In this document: positions 20,601-34,620 of the stretch, one piece after another
Layout: each line of letters starts with the position of its first letter
Numbering within the stretch: position 1 is the stretch's first letter
Origin: Paralichthys olivaceus
Taxonomy: Eukaryota > Chordata > Actinopteri > Pleuronectiformes > Paralichthyidae
Assembly: GCF_024713975.1 (NCBI RefSeq)
Contig: NC_091100.1
Span: 15,074,001 to 15,138,000, forward strand
Length of the DNA stretch: 64,000 bases
Reading direction: 5' to 3'
Made by a program: the position numbers and the translations under genes
Notes under the pieces: generated by a model
What the model was told of the DNA's origin: nothing
Seen by the model: the letters and a program-made list of their open reading frames with translations, nothing else
Database searches by the model: none

Positions 20601-23600
20601 AACAAAATAAAAATCAAACATATACAAAAGAAACACTGTCCCTTCATCAGTGGGATAAGAATGATCTACAATGACAGAAACCATTTTTTCTAAAAAACAC
20701 TGTATTACAAGTGTAATAAAGGCCTTTGTCCAAACTGATAACTTGGAGGAGACAGTGTTCATGACCTTAACTGCAGCCGGTCGCCTGAGGGTGATTGAGA
20801 TGTTTTGGCTTCACTTTTGGGAGCTGTCATGTCATCCATCTTTATTTGCAGTCATTGTTATAGATATAACCAAGGAGCTGGATGCCACGACTGTAACCCT
20901 CTTCATCATGTTATGTGTTTGGGTAACAGCTTTAAAGAACCTCTGGCAGCAGAAAGGGCATTTCTTTGTGTATGGATAGGTAATATCTGTTTAGACAGGA
21001 AGAGGAAATTTTGTCTATTTATGTTTTGTGCTATAAATGAGTGTTTTGTTTTTTCAATGCAGAGAGAAACAGATTATGTTTGAGCAGTAACTGAAATGAC
21101 AGTAGAACTAAACCAAGCGTTTTGATCTGATCAGCCGAGTGTGGGGCACCGCTTTCATTGAGGCCTTGAAACGAGACTGCCTCCCTGACATCGTTCACAA
21201 GCTTTGGTTTTTGGATTAATCTGCTTAGCTGTGTTTTCCACAGACTTTCATCTTTTTACAGACCACACACCCGATAACATTAAAGGCTCTGTAGAAAGAA
21301 AGAAAATCTCAGATGATATCAGCTAATAAATAAGCTTGGCATACTGTAATTATGTGGTCGTATGGTTTTTAGTTTGCTCATTGTGACCTAAATTTTATAT
21401 TGATATGTGGTGGGTAATTTAGATTTGTGGGTAGGACCCATTCCCACTGTGTGGTCTTTGTGTGCTCTGTTTTTGACAGAATGTGTGAGGGGGGTGGATT
21501 GGCCATGCTTGGATAATCTAAGCTGCTCTCTTATTTTGTGAGCATTTTCAGTAGTGGAAAAGAGATGGAGGTAGCAGAGGGGACGTAAATCTAACCTGAA
21601 AACAATGTGTTTTAAGCATCTCCATTTCAGACTAAGTAAAAAGAACATGGCGCCTAGATTTGAAGGCTCCATTAACCCTGTCGCTTCTCTGACAGACCTT
21701 TCCTCAGATATTCACCAACCTATCCTTTGTATTCAATTGCAGTGGAAATTGTTGTAATTAGTTGAATCTCGCCTGTCCAAGTCACTCAGTCAGGACTCGG
21801 CTGCTCAGGCTCCGATGGCGGCAGTCTAGTGCTTTGTGGCTGCCAAGAGATGTGCCTGACTGGTTTTGGCATTCCCCACTCACTGGTTAATTGGATCTTC
21901 ACACACTGGGAACTTGCATAGAGGAAGTGGAGGCCTGGCACACAGCGTCATAGTAATCAAACATGTCAGAGAGATTACACCAAACGCCTTGTTTCACCTA
22001 CTCCTCTGATGGTATCAGGCTCAGCAAACTGTGTAAGGTCTCACAATGCTTTACTGACCACCTCAAAAGCAGCGTGAAGTATTCACAGTATTCACACTGT
22101 GAGATGCAGGGGTTGGGCTGAGCTAAAAGCTGTTTTATGCACAAAAAAGACAGGAGCTAAGCAAAAGAACAACATTCAATAGCTTTTAGGTTTTCAATTT
22201 GTTTGTTTATATCACTGATCTATGCAAGCTTATTATTTAACCTCAAGAAACCTACTTAAAGTAGTGTTATTTAATGTTATTTCAGGGGTATCAGGATTAC
22301 ATGTTGTCCTGTGTTATATATTTACTCCCGCTTCCTTCCATAGTCCAAGGACAGGCAGGTTAGATAAACTGGTGACTTTAAATTGCCTGTAGGCATTAGG
22401 CGAGTAGTTAATTCCTACCAGGGTTTCTCCGAAGATACAGATTGGAGCTGATGGGTTGGGAATGTGGGTGTGAGTCCTGAACCCTAGTGAATCCTGACTT
22501 CCTGCTGAATAGTAAAATCTTTATGGATGGCCACCAACCACCGGTAGTATTTCTCTTGGTGCAGCTGCTGTTCAGTCTGGCTGTGACAGACACAGATTTC
22601 CTCCCCTCAACCCTAAATGAAAGTTGAAGCAGTATAGTAAATGGATGAATAAATTATTTCAACAGTCACTGATAAGACTTCTGCGGCTCTGGTCACTTTT
22701 CCTCCCCTTCCCTCTCAGCCGACTTGGTTAAATCCAGCCTCACACAGAAACCCTGAACCCATCAACACCAGACAGCCGCAGGAGGGGGTCAGAAGCACAG
22801 CTTTAAGCTATTAGGAGAAGAATAGTTTTCAAACCACACAGCAGTGATTAGCACTTCACAGCACAGTGCAGAGGGTTCTCTGGTCTGTCACTTCATCAGA
22901 GCGAAACCTCCCCAGCAGCCCACGTTCCTGTGACAGATTTACATGCACTGTTTACACACTGCGCAAGCTAACCTGGTAATTTTCAATCATTCAAAAACTT
23001 AAAAGACAAAATGAACAAATAAATAGTATTCCTGTGATCTGAAGGCTTTTGTTGATATAAAAGAGTACAAGATTGAAAAAGGGAACATGCTCCATACAGA
23101 TGTGTTTGCTGTATAAGTTACACAGATGTGTATTTTACCCCAGTCGAAGCCAGAAGTGTTTACTTCTATAGGCAAATCTAACTGATGCATGATGAGTGTT
23201 TTAGACTTGTGCATTGGAACGGTGATTGACAGACAAAGAGAGCACTTTTAAAATCCACTTTCAGCTGCTATACACTGTTGGGTGATTTGTCTTTGAAACT
23301 TTAACAGCATTTGCTCTGCGTTTTGAGGAGGAATAATAATTTCATCATCTCCAAAATCAATTTTTATTTAAGTCCGGATATTAGAAAATAAACTTAATGA
23401 GCTGTGTAAAACATTTTTGAAACAAAGTATGGATATGATGATGTTTCACAGGTCAACATTGATGGCTGGAGGTGCAGGAGGGAGTGGGCGTGTTGCAGCT
23501 AACCCCTGGCTGGTCAACGAATCGGAGGAGACCAGAGGGCTGACCTTTGGAGAAATCAAACAACAGCAACAACAAATCATTCAAGGTAATGACAAATTGT

Positions 23601-26600
23601 TTCATACCAGCCAAAATGTATTATATTTTCTTATAAAAAATTGTCTTTCAGAAATCTTCCTTAATCAACATCAAACAGCAAGTATGTGTATGGAAAACAT
23701 CTATAGCTCTAACATTATCCTCCATCAGTGGGGTAATATTTGTCGCATATTTGCCCTTATACAGCATTTATGTCATCAATATATACGGCATGACAGTCCT
23801 ACATTTATAAACATAAGGCAGATATAAATAGTGTATTCTACACCAGACATGAACTCAGCTGTATTGGCCTAGATCTATGCTAACATATAAAAGGCGGTCA
23901 TCTGGAAGACATATTGTAAGCCCTTGTCTACTTTTTCCTTTTCTCATGCTCTGATATGAGTTGAACATCCAGACGTTAGTTCACCTGACTCCATGTGACA
24001 CTTCATTGCTATGTCTCCGCTATGACTCTGGTTACTGTCGATTCGGGATCAGAGATTCCTGTCAGACAGTGAAACTGAACCACTCTGATTTTGAGTCCCC
24101 TGTGGGATTTCTGAGGGAGTTGGGTAATGGTTAGTTCCCGAACCTGTGGTTGTAAAAAGAATCCTGTGGTAGAGAGTGTGTCAAACTTGGAAACCTACAG
24201 AGGCCGCAGCTTTTCTTTTCTCTCCTCTCCTGTTTTTCCTCTCCACCTTGGTCTACCACAGTTATAATAACAGGAGTAAGTCTGAGTGGGGTAAAGTACT
24301 GAATGACTAACATGTGGCGTTGAGCTGGACCCCAACAGCCTGTCATCCCTGTTTCTTAAATAGTTGCTTTATTATATCACCAGCAGAGTATGCTGTAATT
24401 GCTCCCTTCTTGCAATTGAATAAAAAAAAAATGATTGCAGCATTACCTACTACAACTGATTCTTGTGCACTATGTCTTTTGGTCATGTTGACCATTTTCT
24501 TTGATTATATTTTCTCTGTTGTTTTCTGGCATTACATAATCAAAATCATCTTTATTGGCCATGTATACACATATATGGAATTTCTTTATTTCTTCTTGAC
24601 ATAATTTCTGTCTCTGTGTCCAATTCAAATGTGTGATTTAAAAAAAAAAAAAAAATGTCCCTCTCTTCTCAGCCCAGGATGCAGGCCTGGATGCACTAGC
24701 AGCTGTCATCAGTCGACAGAAGATAATGGGCCAGGAGATTGGCAATGAGCTGGAGGAACAGAATGGTAAAGTTTTAATGTGCATGTGTGTTTTTGGACAT
24801 ATTGGTCAAAAACATTCCAGACCCATTACATATGGTAGTGTGAAAGCAATCAGACGTTTTTGTCCTGCAATGGAACGACTTGCCTCATGTAACTTTGCTG
24901 AACAGTGATACTCCCTCAAACCACTGACAAAATGGTTACACACACACACACACACACACACATACACACACACACAAATTACCATTAGTAGAGCAAGTGA
25001 CCTTACATTTCTGTCACGACCATGTCCAGTACCAAAGTGATACTTCATGGTTCTAAAAGTCATTGAATTTTGCAGTGTTAGAGTTTTGTGTTCTAGAAAC
25101 TGAATCTACTCTAGCTAATGGCGTTGTGACTTATTTCTGGCTAAATGCCTCTCACTAGTCCATTAATAGCCTCTATCACAGATACAAAGTGCTACACAGA
25201 ATGCCGTGCATCATTCCAGGCGGTTTTCCAGCTCAAAAATCTGCTACTTGAGACGTTACACTTGTGTACGATCATTTGTCAACTGGTGAACAATTAGATA
25301 TTTTAATGCATCGCTCTTTTAGAAGATTATGGCAGTTTATAGACCAGAGAGTGTTTGTTTACAGAGGGGATGCACACTTGTACCATCACTTATCCATCCG
25401 GTATACAATGTGGGGAATATTCTGATCAATCAAGCTTGAAATCATTTTGGATTTTTTTCATGAAACTTCATATTTAAATGTGATTAAGTTAGGACAGAAC
25501 ATGCATTTGTTGATCAACTTCTCTTCTGACAAGCAGGGAGAGAAACACCTCTATCAACTGTAGGTTGATAAAAGAAGGGATAATTTAGCCCACAGCAATC
25601 ACTACACTGAGAGACGCCTTCGCTAAGGTGGGAGGTGTCACTAATCTTCTGCAATGTGAAAGAAAGTGATAGCAAATTCACGGATCCGCCCCTTCTTCAG
25701 AATTTGTGCCAGAATGTAATAGGTTCTTTCCTGTCCCATGTCCCATCATTACACCAACTTTTGTAGAAATCTGTTTTTTGTGTAATTATGCTATAAAACA
25801 AACAAGCCAACCGACAAACAACTGGACAGGGGTATAAACATAACTGCTGGGGGAAATAAAGAAGTGGTGAGGCTGACATTAGATGACGAGTGATGTTGTC
25901 AAAGACACTTCAGAAGGAGTGGCTAGACTCTAGACTTGATATTTCTCTCTCCATGGTCAGTCAACTTTGACCCAGAATACACAGCTCAGAGCTTCAGTCA
26001 TGAGTGGGCCAATTAAATCTGCCATTCTGAGTGAAAGAGCAACAAAGTTATACATTTCAACAGAGGGATTAATAAAGTTAAAATGGTTTTATTGGCTTCG
26101 AAACCTCATCTGGATTTTCTCATGTACCAGTTATTGTCTGTTTCTATCTTGGCGACCAGCTTCCAGTCGGGAAAAGAAGGTGTTGCACTCTCTTGTAATA
26201 TCCTGTCTGAGCAGTTGTACCCAACCAAGTCCAGAGGTTGTATAACGGAGTGATCTTGCCGTGGAAACAGACAACCTTCCCTTCTGCTGGGAAAGGACGG
26301 CAGATGTTTGATTTTGGTCGACGCCAATGGGAGAAAGGAGGAGAAAGTGAAGAAAGCTGATTGTTTTAGCCCACTCTCCTGTTACTGTATTGAACTGGAG
26401 ACGGATCATTGCTCTAATGCTCCGACTGGTGTGTTTTTCTTCTTGTTTTTTCAGCTTGATGTCAGTGTTTCCAATAATAAGAACCCGAGTGGGTGAAGGG
26501 AGAACTGTAACTGAGAGTTAGACCAGCTCCACTGCAAGTAAGCAAGAAGGGAAATGATTTTGGCCCTTTCTGTCACTACTCCTCAACCCATAAGTATAAA

Positions 26601-29600
26601 TCTGATGAGAACTCAACCCTTTATTTCTATAATGGTCTAAAAAACTCCTTGCCACCTGTTGTTATTTTAATCAGCTCTATAATTCAAAATCTGCAATTTA
26701 TGGGTAAGATTCAGCTTCATAAGACCCCTGGCAAAAATCACAGGGCCAACAGGCCTCTGACCTTCCACAGCTTGTCTTTACCTCCCTGTCTCATCTCATG
26801 CCATTTGTTCTTTTGTGCCTCTCTTCATCAGTCCTTGAGTTGAGTAGTGTTACAGATATTGGATCCCTAGTGTTTGATATAAAACATGTGCAGGTGTAGA
26901 TTCTTAAACTGCAGATATACTTTTGGCTTAAATGTAGCTGGAAAGCATTGGCCCAAAACAGAACTATACAAGCTTTTAATCAACTCTGAAATAAGATTTT
27001 TCTTTGTCATGTTACTCTTTATTGGGGCCAATCAATAACAATTACAAAATAGTATTTTAAATATCATCATAAAGAAAGGTAGTATATTTATATTTCTGTA
27101 TCAGACTATATTTTTCATCGTCTGTCAGGCAAAGGTAATCTGCCTTTTTAGATTTTTTCTTTCCAATCACAAAACATATAGTATGTTGCTTCAGCTCTGC
27201 ACTTTCACTGATGAAACGCCTCAAATATACTGATAAAACATTTTGATTCTTAATACTATAGTGATTTACAAATACTTAGAAAATAGCAATTAGAAACTGA
27301 TTTGACATTCCATTACAGAACAACAGAATGGCAGTTGTTTTTAATACAGCCTTTATTAATACTAAGACTTTATTTGATATATGGTTCGGTCTGTTTAGGG
27401 TCTGCTGCTCTATACACCCAGAAGGTCACCTAAGCTCTCTTTGGTAGTTAATCCAGTTTTTATGTTTTAAGTTATAGGAGGATATAGTTCAATGAATTTA
27501 CTGTATGTTTCTTACTTGTATTAAATATCAAAATCTACAATGTGAAAAGAGGATGTTCTAATATTTTTCTGAGAGTCAGGAAAAATGTATTAGTTATAAA
27601 GCAGGAAAAATAGGTAAAGCTCCTTGTTGACCTTGACAGTTGATGCGTAACCTTGGAGCCCGACCGCTTTCCGTCTTGTGGGGTTCCTTTCCCCCCCGAT
27701 CACTGTTCTGTAGCTGTGTTTTCCTATAAATAGTTTAAGCTCTTTGTAGTTTGGCTGCCCAAGTGGAGCTCATGACACAAGTGCAGTGGAGGTTGCAGTC
27801 ATTTCCTTTTTCGGGAGACAATTCCGGATGGGGTCAGCAAGATAGATGACCCTTTCCAGAGGTTTAGAGACGAACCCAAAGCCCCCAGTCACTCCCCTCT
27901 CAATCTTAACTGCATCTCAATGGACTGAAACGTAGAAATGAGCAAGCAGGCCCCAACCTTGACTTCAGTCTTGCCGCACATTGATCCATCGCATACTGAC
28001 GTTGTTCCAATCTTACTTGCCAGTGAAAACAAATGATGGTTAAAATTAGCTCAAAATGTTCTGTCATCAGGTTTTTTATAATTCTTACATTATGTATATT
28101 TTCATTTCCACATTAAATGTTGCAGAAAATACTCCAGCACATACCGACTGAAATGACTTGTATCTGCATTTTTCTCCCTCCCCACCATGAAATGTCAACA
28201 TTATCTCACTTTATTGCTATTGATATTTCTCAGATTAGAACATGACATCAGTCCATGTCTTGTACTTGTGGGTGACAGACAGCGGGGCGTCTAGCTTGTG
28301 AAAACAGCTTCTTTTGAAAGAGGCCGCAAGAGTTTGAGGCAGATTTTTAAGGGCTTCATCTGAATTGTTGTTGACTTGTTGAATTCTTGGCCGATGTCCC
28401 ATCCTTCTTCCAAGTTTGGTGGAAATCTTTCCAGCAGTTTTAGCATAATCCTGATAAACAAACAGACAATGGTGAAAACAGCCTTGCAGAGGTAAATATA
28501 GCATAAATCTGTTTTGTATATCGATGTTCTCACAGCCTAATCAGGTGTGATGTGCTTGGGTAGGATCAATCCAATAAACAAAGTTCAGCAGGAGTTTCTG
28601 GATTAACTAAATCAGCTCCTCAGAGTTCATTAACAATTCAAATGAATCAAGACCATTCATTCCATGTACTTGTCTCCACATCCAGACCTCTGACAGCTCT
28701 AGCAGATGTGTTCTCAGGTGAACCAACAACTGCGGCCTTTTCCATGTACTGACCTCTTTTTTCCTATACTTGATCAAATACTTCTGGCTGCTTGGTATTT
28801 CTCCAGTCTTCACGGAGAACACAGTCACAGCCACATAATTTGTATATCCGCGACTGGAGAGAAACAGACCTTCATTGGGATTTGAAGAGAGGGTCTGGAA
28901 CAAATTTTAGATGGATCCAAGAGATGTTTTCATTTAGGGACTGCAACAGGTCTGACCACATGTGCACTCTGGTTTTGTCTGAGACCTGGAGCTAAGAAAA
29001 ATGGATCTCTATTTTTGGTGTGACATTAATAATAATAATACATTTTATTTCACGGTGCCTTTCACCCAAGGACATTGTACAATGCATCATATGTAAAAAC
29101 AGGAATAACAAAAGTTGTATATATGCAATAAGTGAAACTTGCACATAAAGCTGAGATTTTCATTCCCATGTGCATACATATTAGTAAGCAGTATCAACAA
29201 AAGGCATCTATGAAGGGAAATTTATTGTGATGTTTACCTTCTCTTTAAATCTAAATGTTTGCTTCGTCCCTATCTCTGCCAATAATAACAATAAATAATG
29301 ATAACAAACTTTATTTAGTATATAATGTCAAGCTCCTGTTGCGTAAAAGGAAAACCTGATGCTTTCATCAGACTGTTGTTTGTCTTCGTAATTGTCATTT
29401 GTGTTGTTTCCATTATTTTGCTCTTCAGGGATTTAAGGTGTTATTCATGCACCCTTTATACAACAAAAACATGGTTGCTGCATTGACTCAGTTTGTGACC
29501 TTTTGGTAATGGGAGTGTTTGTAAAGCACTTTGTCTCCCAGCCTGATTATTCTTTAATTGTGTGTTAGTTGCCATGTCATTGTTTGACTTTGTAAGCCAG

Positions 29601-32600
29601 CTGCTTAAAAAAACTAAACAGCCTTTGCTACCATAATGGGTCTTCATTTCTGGCTAATAATTAGATCAGTGATTTGATTCTGCCTCAGCGGGGGCCAAGT
29701 TGGGCAGCACTAATGACTTCCAAATAAACAGCAGAGCTGAGAGGAGCAGGGCACTTACTGCTGTAACGCAGTGACATCAGCAGCTTCACCGCAGAGCTCA
29801 GCCCCCTGCCTGCTGCTGCTCTCAGAAACGGCTCGGTGAGCAAATAAACCGTACTAATGATGACACTCAGCAGAGAGTCAGCATGGTCACAGTTGTGGAT
29901 TGATTTATTGTTTGTTTGATTTGCTCTGTTTGAAAATGAGGCTGGCAGTAGTGAGTAGTGTTTTCCAGAGTCATGATGTGATATTCAAACGAGTATTGTG
30001 TCACCGGAGGAATGAGAACATCGTCTTGTCGTGTGACCACCAGATTAGCTGAGTGATGTTTGATGTTGTGAATGATTGAGAGCGATAAATGATGGAGGGA
30101 TCACTCTTTACACTCGCAGTAGTGGTCTTTGGTCTTGCTGCTCTTTAAGTAGAGTAACAGCAATGTTTCCTTAATCTCGCTATTTACATACAGGTATGCT
30201 GCGTGTCCTCATCTTTTTGTTTAAATTTGACTACGACTAAAATAAATTTGGTTTTATCAAAAATAGAAAATGACACATTACTATGGCTTATTTTGTCCAG
30301 AATTTAAAAAATTAAAACTTTTACATATTGTGAAAAGCTGCAACCATTGATCTTTGTTGTCAGATTATGGAATTGAATGATCTCATCTGGAACAAATGTT
30401 TAATGGTGACAGTTAGCAGGAGAGGCTCTACATCAGAAAGTCAGTGGCAGAGGCTCTGTGTTTTCGCAGTTTTGGTTGGATTTAGCATTTTCACTTGTCA
30501 TAGTTAATGAATAAGACAAAAGTTTAATGTGATCAAGGTTTGCCATTCCATACTCTTGTGCACAGTGTGTGGACTAAAATCTTCATGGTACATTTAAAAA
30601 GTACTTAATAACTTATTAAGGTGATCATGGCTGATGAATCACAGCACAGGTAGAGCAGCTTTTTTAAAGATTATTTTGGGTGTATTTTATTTGAAAGAAA
30701 CCGGAGGTGGTCCAGGAGTTATAACCAGGGTCTTGCTGCTCACTGCACTAATCACACAACTCTCAGGTTGTGGAAGATCGACAGCTCTACTTGTTGTGGC
30801 CCAATGACTTCTGTAGCATACTATTGAGGACATATGTCCACGTATTTTAACTGCCTGTCAAAACAAAAGTATATTCTCATTTGCATTTACCCTGTAATAT
30901 GTATTGAATGATTTCATATACAACATAATTATATGCAGAGCACATCGACAGAGAGGCAGGTCATTGCACTTTTAGATTCGACATCGAAGTCGTATTTCTT
31001 GGTTTCGCTCAGAGGAAACAGATTAAAGCAAGATTTTTGAAAATGTATTTGAATACAGTTCACGACATTGTGTTTGAGGAGTATGTGATTAAGGTTATAA
31101 CATCGTTATGACAGTACCATGGACCATATTGACTCATTTGTAGATGATTTTCTGTCTGTTGTGTAAGGGGATATCACGGTACATTAAGAATCATCTACCC
31201 CACTGCTCAGTGGATCAAATGATCCTGACTCTGTGTGTTTGTGGGATCTTATGTTTCTTTGGGGTGATTTTAGCTCAAAATGGTAAGGGAGAAAGTTTGA
31301 TCGACTCGAGTATCGCCTGTTTAGCACAACATTGGCGCCAACACTCTCCTCTGACAACAAATTAGACTGCAGGTATTTTGCTGACAGCAAAGTTGATGAA
31401 AGAACAGATGACTGCAGTGGATGAGTGTTTTGTTTTTAATCAAGCAACGTTTGCATCTAACTTTTAAGGTGGAAGGCACAGGGTAGTTTGAATTTGGTTT
31501 TAAAGAGGGGATAGATGGATATTTCTCTCCTCTCTCTCTCTCTCCCTCTCCCTCTCCCTCCCTCCCTCCCTCCCTCCCTCGTATTTTCATTCATTGCACA
31601 AATATTTTAGTTCGTCTTCAGGTGATTAACCCTGATATGAATCCCTTCCAGAAGAGACCATCTGAAAATATCTCATCTAAACATCACTGTTGAGACTTGG
31701 AGAGCTATGTAACTCTAAATAGAACCCAACCAGGTGGTTGAAAACGCCTGACGTCAGTGTAGCAAACTCTAAACTGCACCCTCTTTCCTTAAGGTAGCAG
31801 CCATGTCATGCTATAGTGGAAATAGATAATAAATGAATGTAATTAAAATAAATGTTTTAAATCCAGAGATAAAGATTTTGAGCGAGCCTGCTTGGCCAAT
31901 GACAGGTCGTATCGAAGACGCCTTTGTGCACACACGCACATGTTCACCCACCAAAGACTCTGTGTGATAGGAGCACCTTGAGAAGCCCAGTATGATGCAA
32001 GAGTGAGGTGTAGTTCATTCTGCTCTGCTCATCTGCAGACCCGGATCACATCCAGGGGGAGAAAAATCCAGGGAGGTATGATTTCACTGGTTCTTTCCCA
32101 CCACTGTCTGTAAAGCTAGATGACACAACACTTGGAAACAATCACTTTATAGACTGTGTGTGTTCTTTGAAGGGATTGGCCTTATTACTGTCCTTTATGG
32201 CTTCATTAAGGGTTTTCGTGTGATGCTCTCTGACCTCAGATTCCCTAATATCATACAACCTATTATTACCTCCGACAAAGAGGTTATGTTTTCATCTGCA
32301 TTTATTTGTTAGCAGGATTATACATAAACTCCTCATACTCATTTTTCATGAAAGTTTGTGGAAGGTTGGAAGAAGGAGGAACTCATACAATGTTGGTGTT
32401 GATTTCTTTCAATATAATATATTATATAAATGTCCACTCTAACTATGTTGAAAACATTATTATACAACTTTAATAATTATTATAAACCTTAATGTTGTGT
32501 GATTACAATTTTGTTGTCTTTAATGTAAATCCTATGACATATATTAAATGTTCATTAAGTTTTGTTCTGCAGTTTATAATGCATGACGAAATGACAGATG

Positions 32601-33415
32601 TAGTCATTGAAAGTAGCCTTTTACATAACTGGTGTTTCTGCTGCACTGTTTTATGTTCCTCATGAGAATTATGTGGAAAATCCTACATTATAACTGTAAA
32701 AGTTACAGGAGCACTAGGTGACAGTGTGTAGAAATAGTTCATTAATCATTTGAAGTATCGGCCATTATGTAGCTGTTACTGTGACCACTGTTCAGTATTA
32801 CCTCACTGGATTACCTGCTCTAAAGGAGGATGTTGTGATTTGACTACATTTTGTTTGCACAGCCAAGGCACTGCCATATTTTGGGAGAATGGCCTAGTGC
32901 GTGTGGTATGTGTACAATTTAATGGCAAAGTTATGTTGATACTGTGCTGTAATTTTTCCCCAGAGAGCTTTTGTGGGCAGATTGTCCGGGGAAGCACATT
33001 AGCCGTATGTGTTGGTGGTATTGGTGGTTGGGAACCTCTGCAATTTCAGCTGCCAGGTTCTTTGGCTCCAGGCGAAGGATTCCCTGCCATTTAATGGTAC
33101 CTTAGACTGACTCAGGCTTGGCTCGGCAGGTTGCTTTTTGGCTAACGCAAGTGACGGCGGGAACAAATCTCCCCCTGTGTTTATTTAATTGCTAACCGCT
33201 CCGGTTTGGAGGCCACATTCAAAGGGCCGACGAGCAGAGAGCTGCCTTGCGTTCCCCTCACCCTCAGGGTAGCATGGGTCATCCCAAATAATGAGTGGAA
33301 GGACTTACTTTACCAAGTCTACCTCAACCCAAATGTGGTTCCCATTTAAGCACAGGGGGAAGATTGCACCTTCATCCCTTGAGCGTTTTTATGTGTGGAC
33401 ATACATCTGTTCTTT

Positions 33416-33456
<41 letters not shown>

Positions 33457-33663
33457 CTCTGTGTATGTGTGCACCAGAGTGAGTGTAAGTGCCTTGTCTG
33501 AGTGTGAGATCATTGTGTTTGTACTGAAAGTGTATTCCACATGTCCAGCACATGTTGTCAGGTTGTGATTGGCACACCGGCCACATTTATATCTGCATGA
33601 GGAGCACAGAGGCCACAGGCCAGTCTGTGATGGGATGAAGTTTTAGGTCGTCATTAGTGCAGG

Positions 33664-33694
<31 letters not shown>

Positions 33695-34588
33695 TTTTGT
33701 TCTTGACAGCAGGGTGGGCTAATCTTACAGATGCACTGTACAAAGAAAATAAGACGAGGGAGGGTAAGATTTCATAATTTGAGTGAGGGAATGTTTTTCA
33801 ACATCCAGGTGATAAAGTGCTTTAGACAAGGCAGCAAATAATGTGTAGTAATTGTCAAGAAAAACTTTGTTGATTGTGGTGATTATTGTTATTAGCATTT
33901 TAGTGTTTAATCACCACAAAGTGTTTCAGGACTGTTTTGATTTGTAAGCTTTATACAGACAGATCTCAGATAACAATTTTTAAGAGTTTCTTTAGTGATA
34001 ATGCTTAGCTTTTATATATTACTAAAATATATGCTCTAGACATAACATGTACATTGTTATTGCGCTGAAGAGGTTTTCAAAGGAAGTGTATTGAAGACAT
34101 TTCTTAACTTTACCCACCTAACCTTCAAAGTGATACTGATGGAAACTGTTGCAAGTCTTTAATCTTGCTGTACATACGTGTCACCTTTCAGGTGGGAACT
34201 GCTTTACACCCTTTCCATTTTATCTTTCATCTGATAACCCTGCATGTTTGCAATCAGACGCAATCTACAGACAAAACGAAGGATGAGACTCGCCCGAGAC
34301 AAAAGGCGAAAAATACAAAATACAAACAACAAGCCAGGTTTGCCTCAGAAGTAAAACAAGAGGTCCTTTATTGGCCTCTTTTTTCTGTAAAAGGTTGACG
34401 TCTGTTTTATGTGTTATAAGTGCTTCATAGATGAACAAACACGTGTCCCTTAAAAGGCTTTTGATCTGTTATCTAATCATTCTCATCTGTTTCACTCTTG
34501 GCTTAATACCAGTCTCCCGTTTGGTTTCCAACCTGCTATTGTTACACATTTCGGAGGGGCTCTGTTCTGTGGTTTGGTGCGAGTTTGC

Positions 34589-34620
<32 letters not shown>
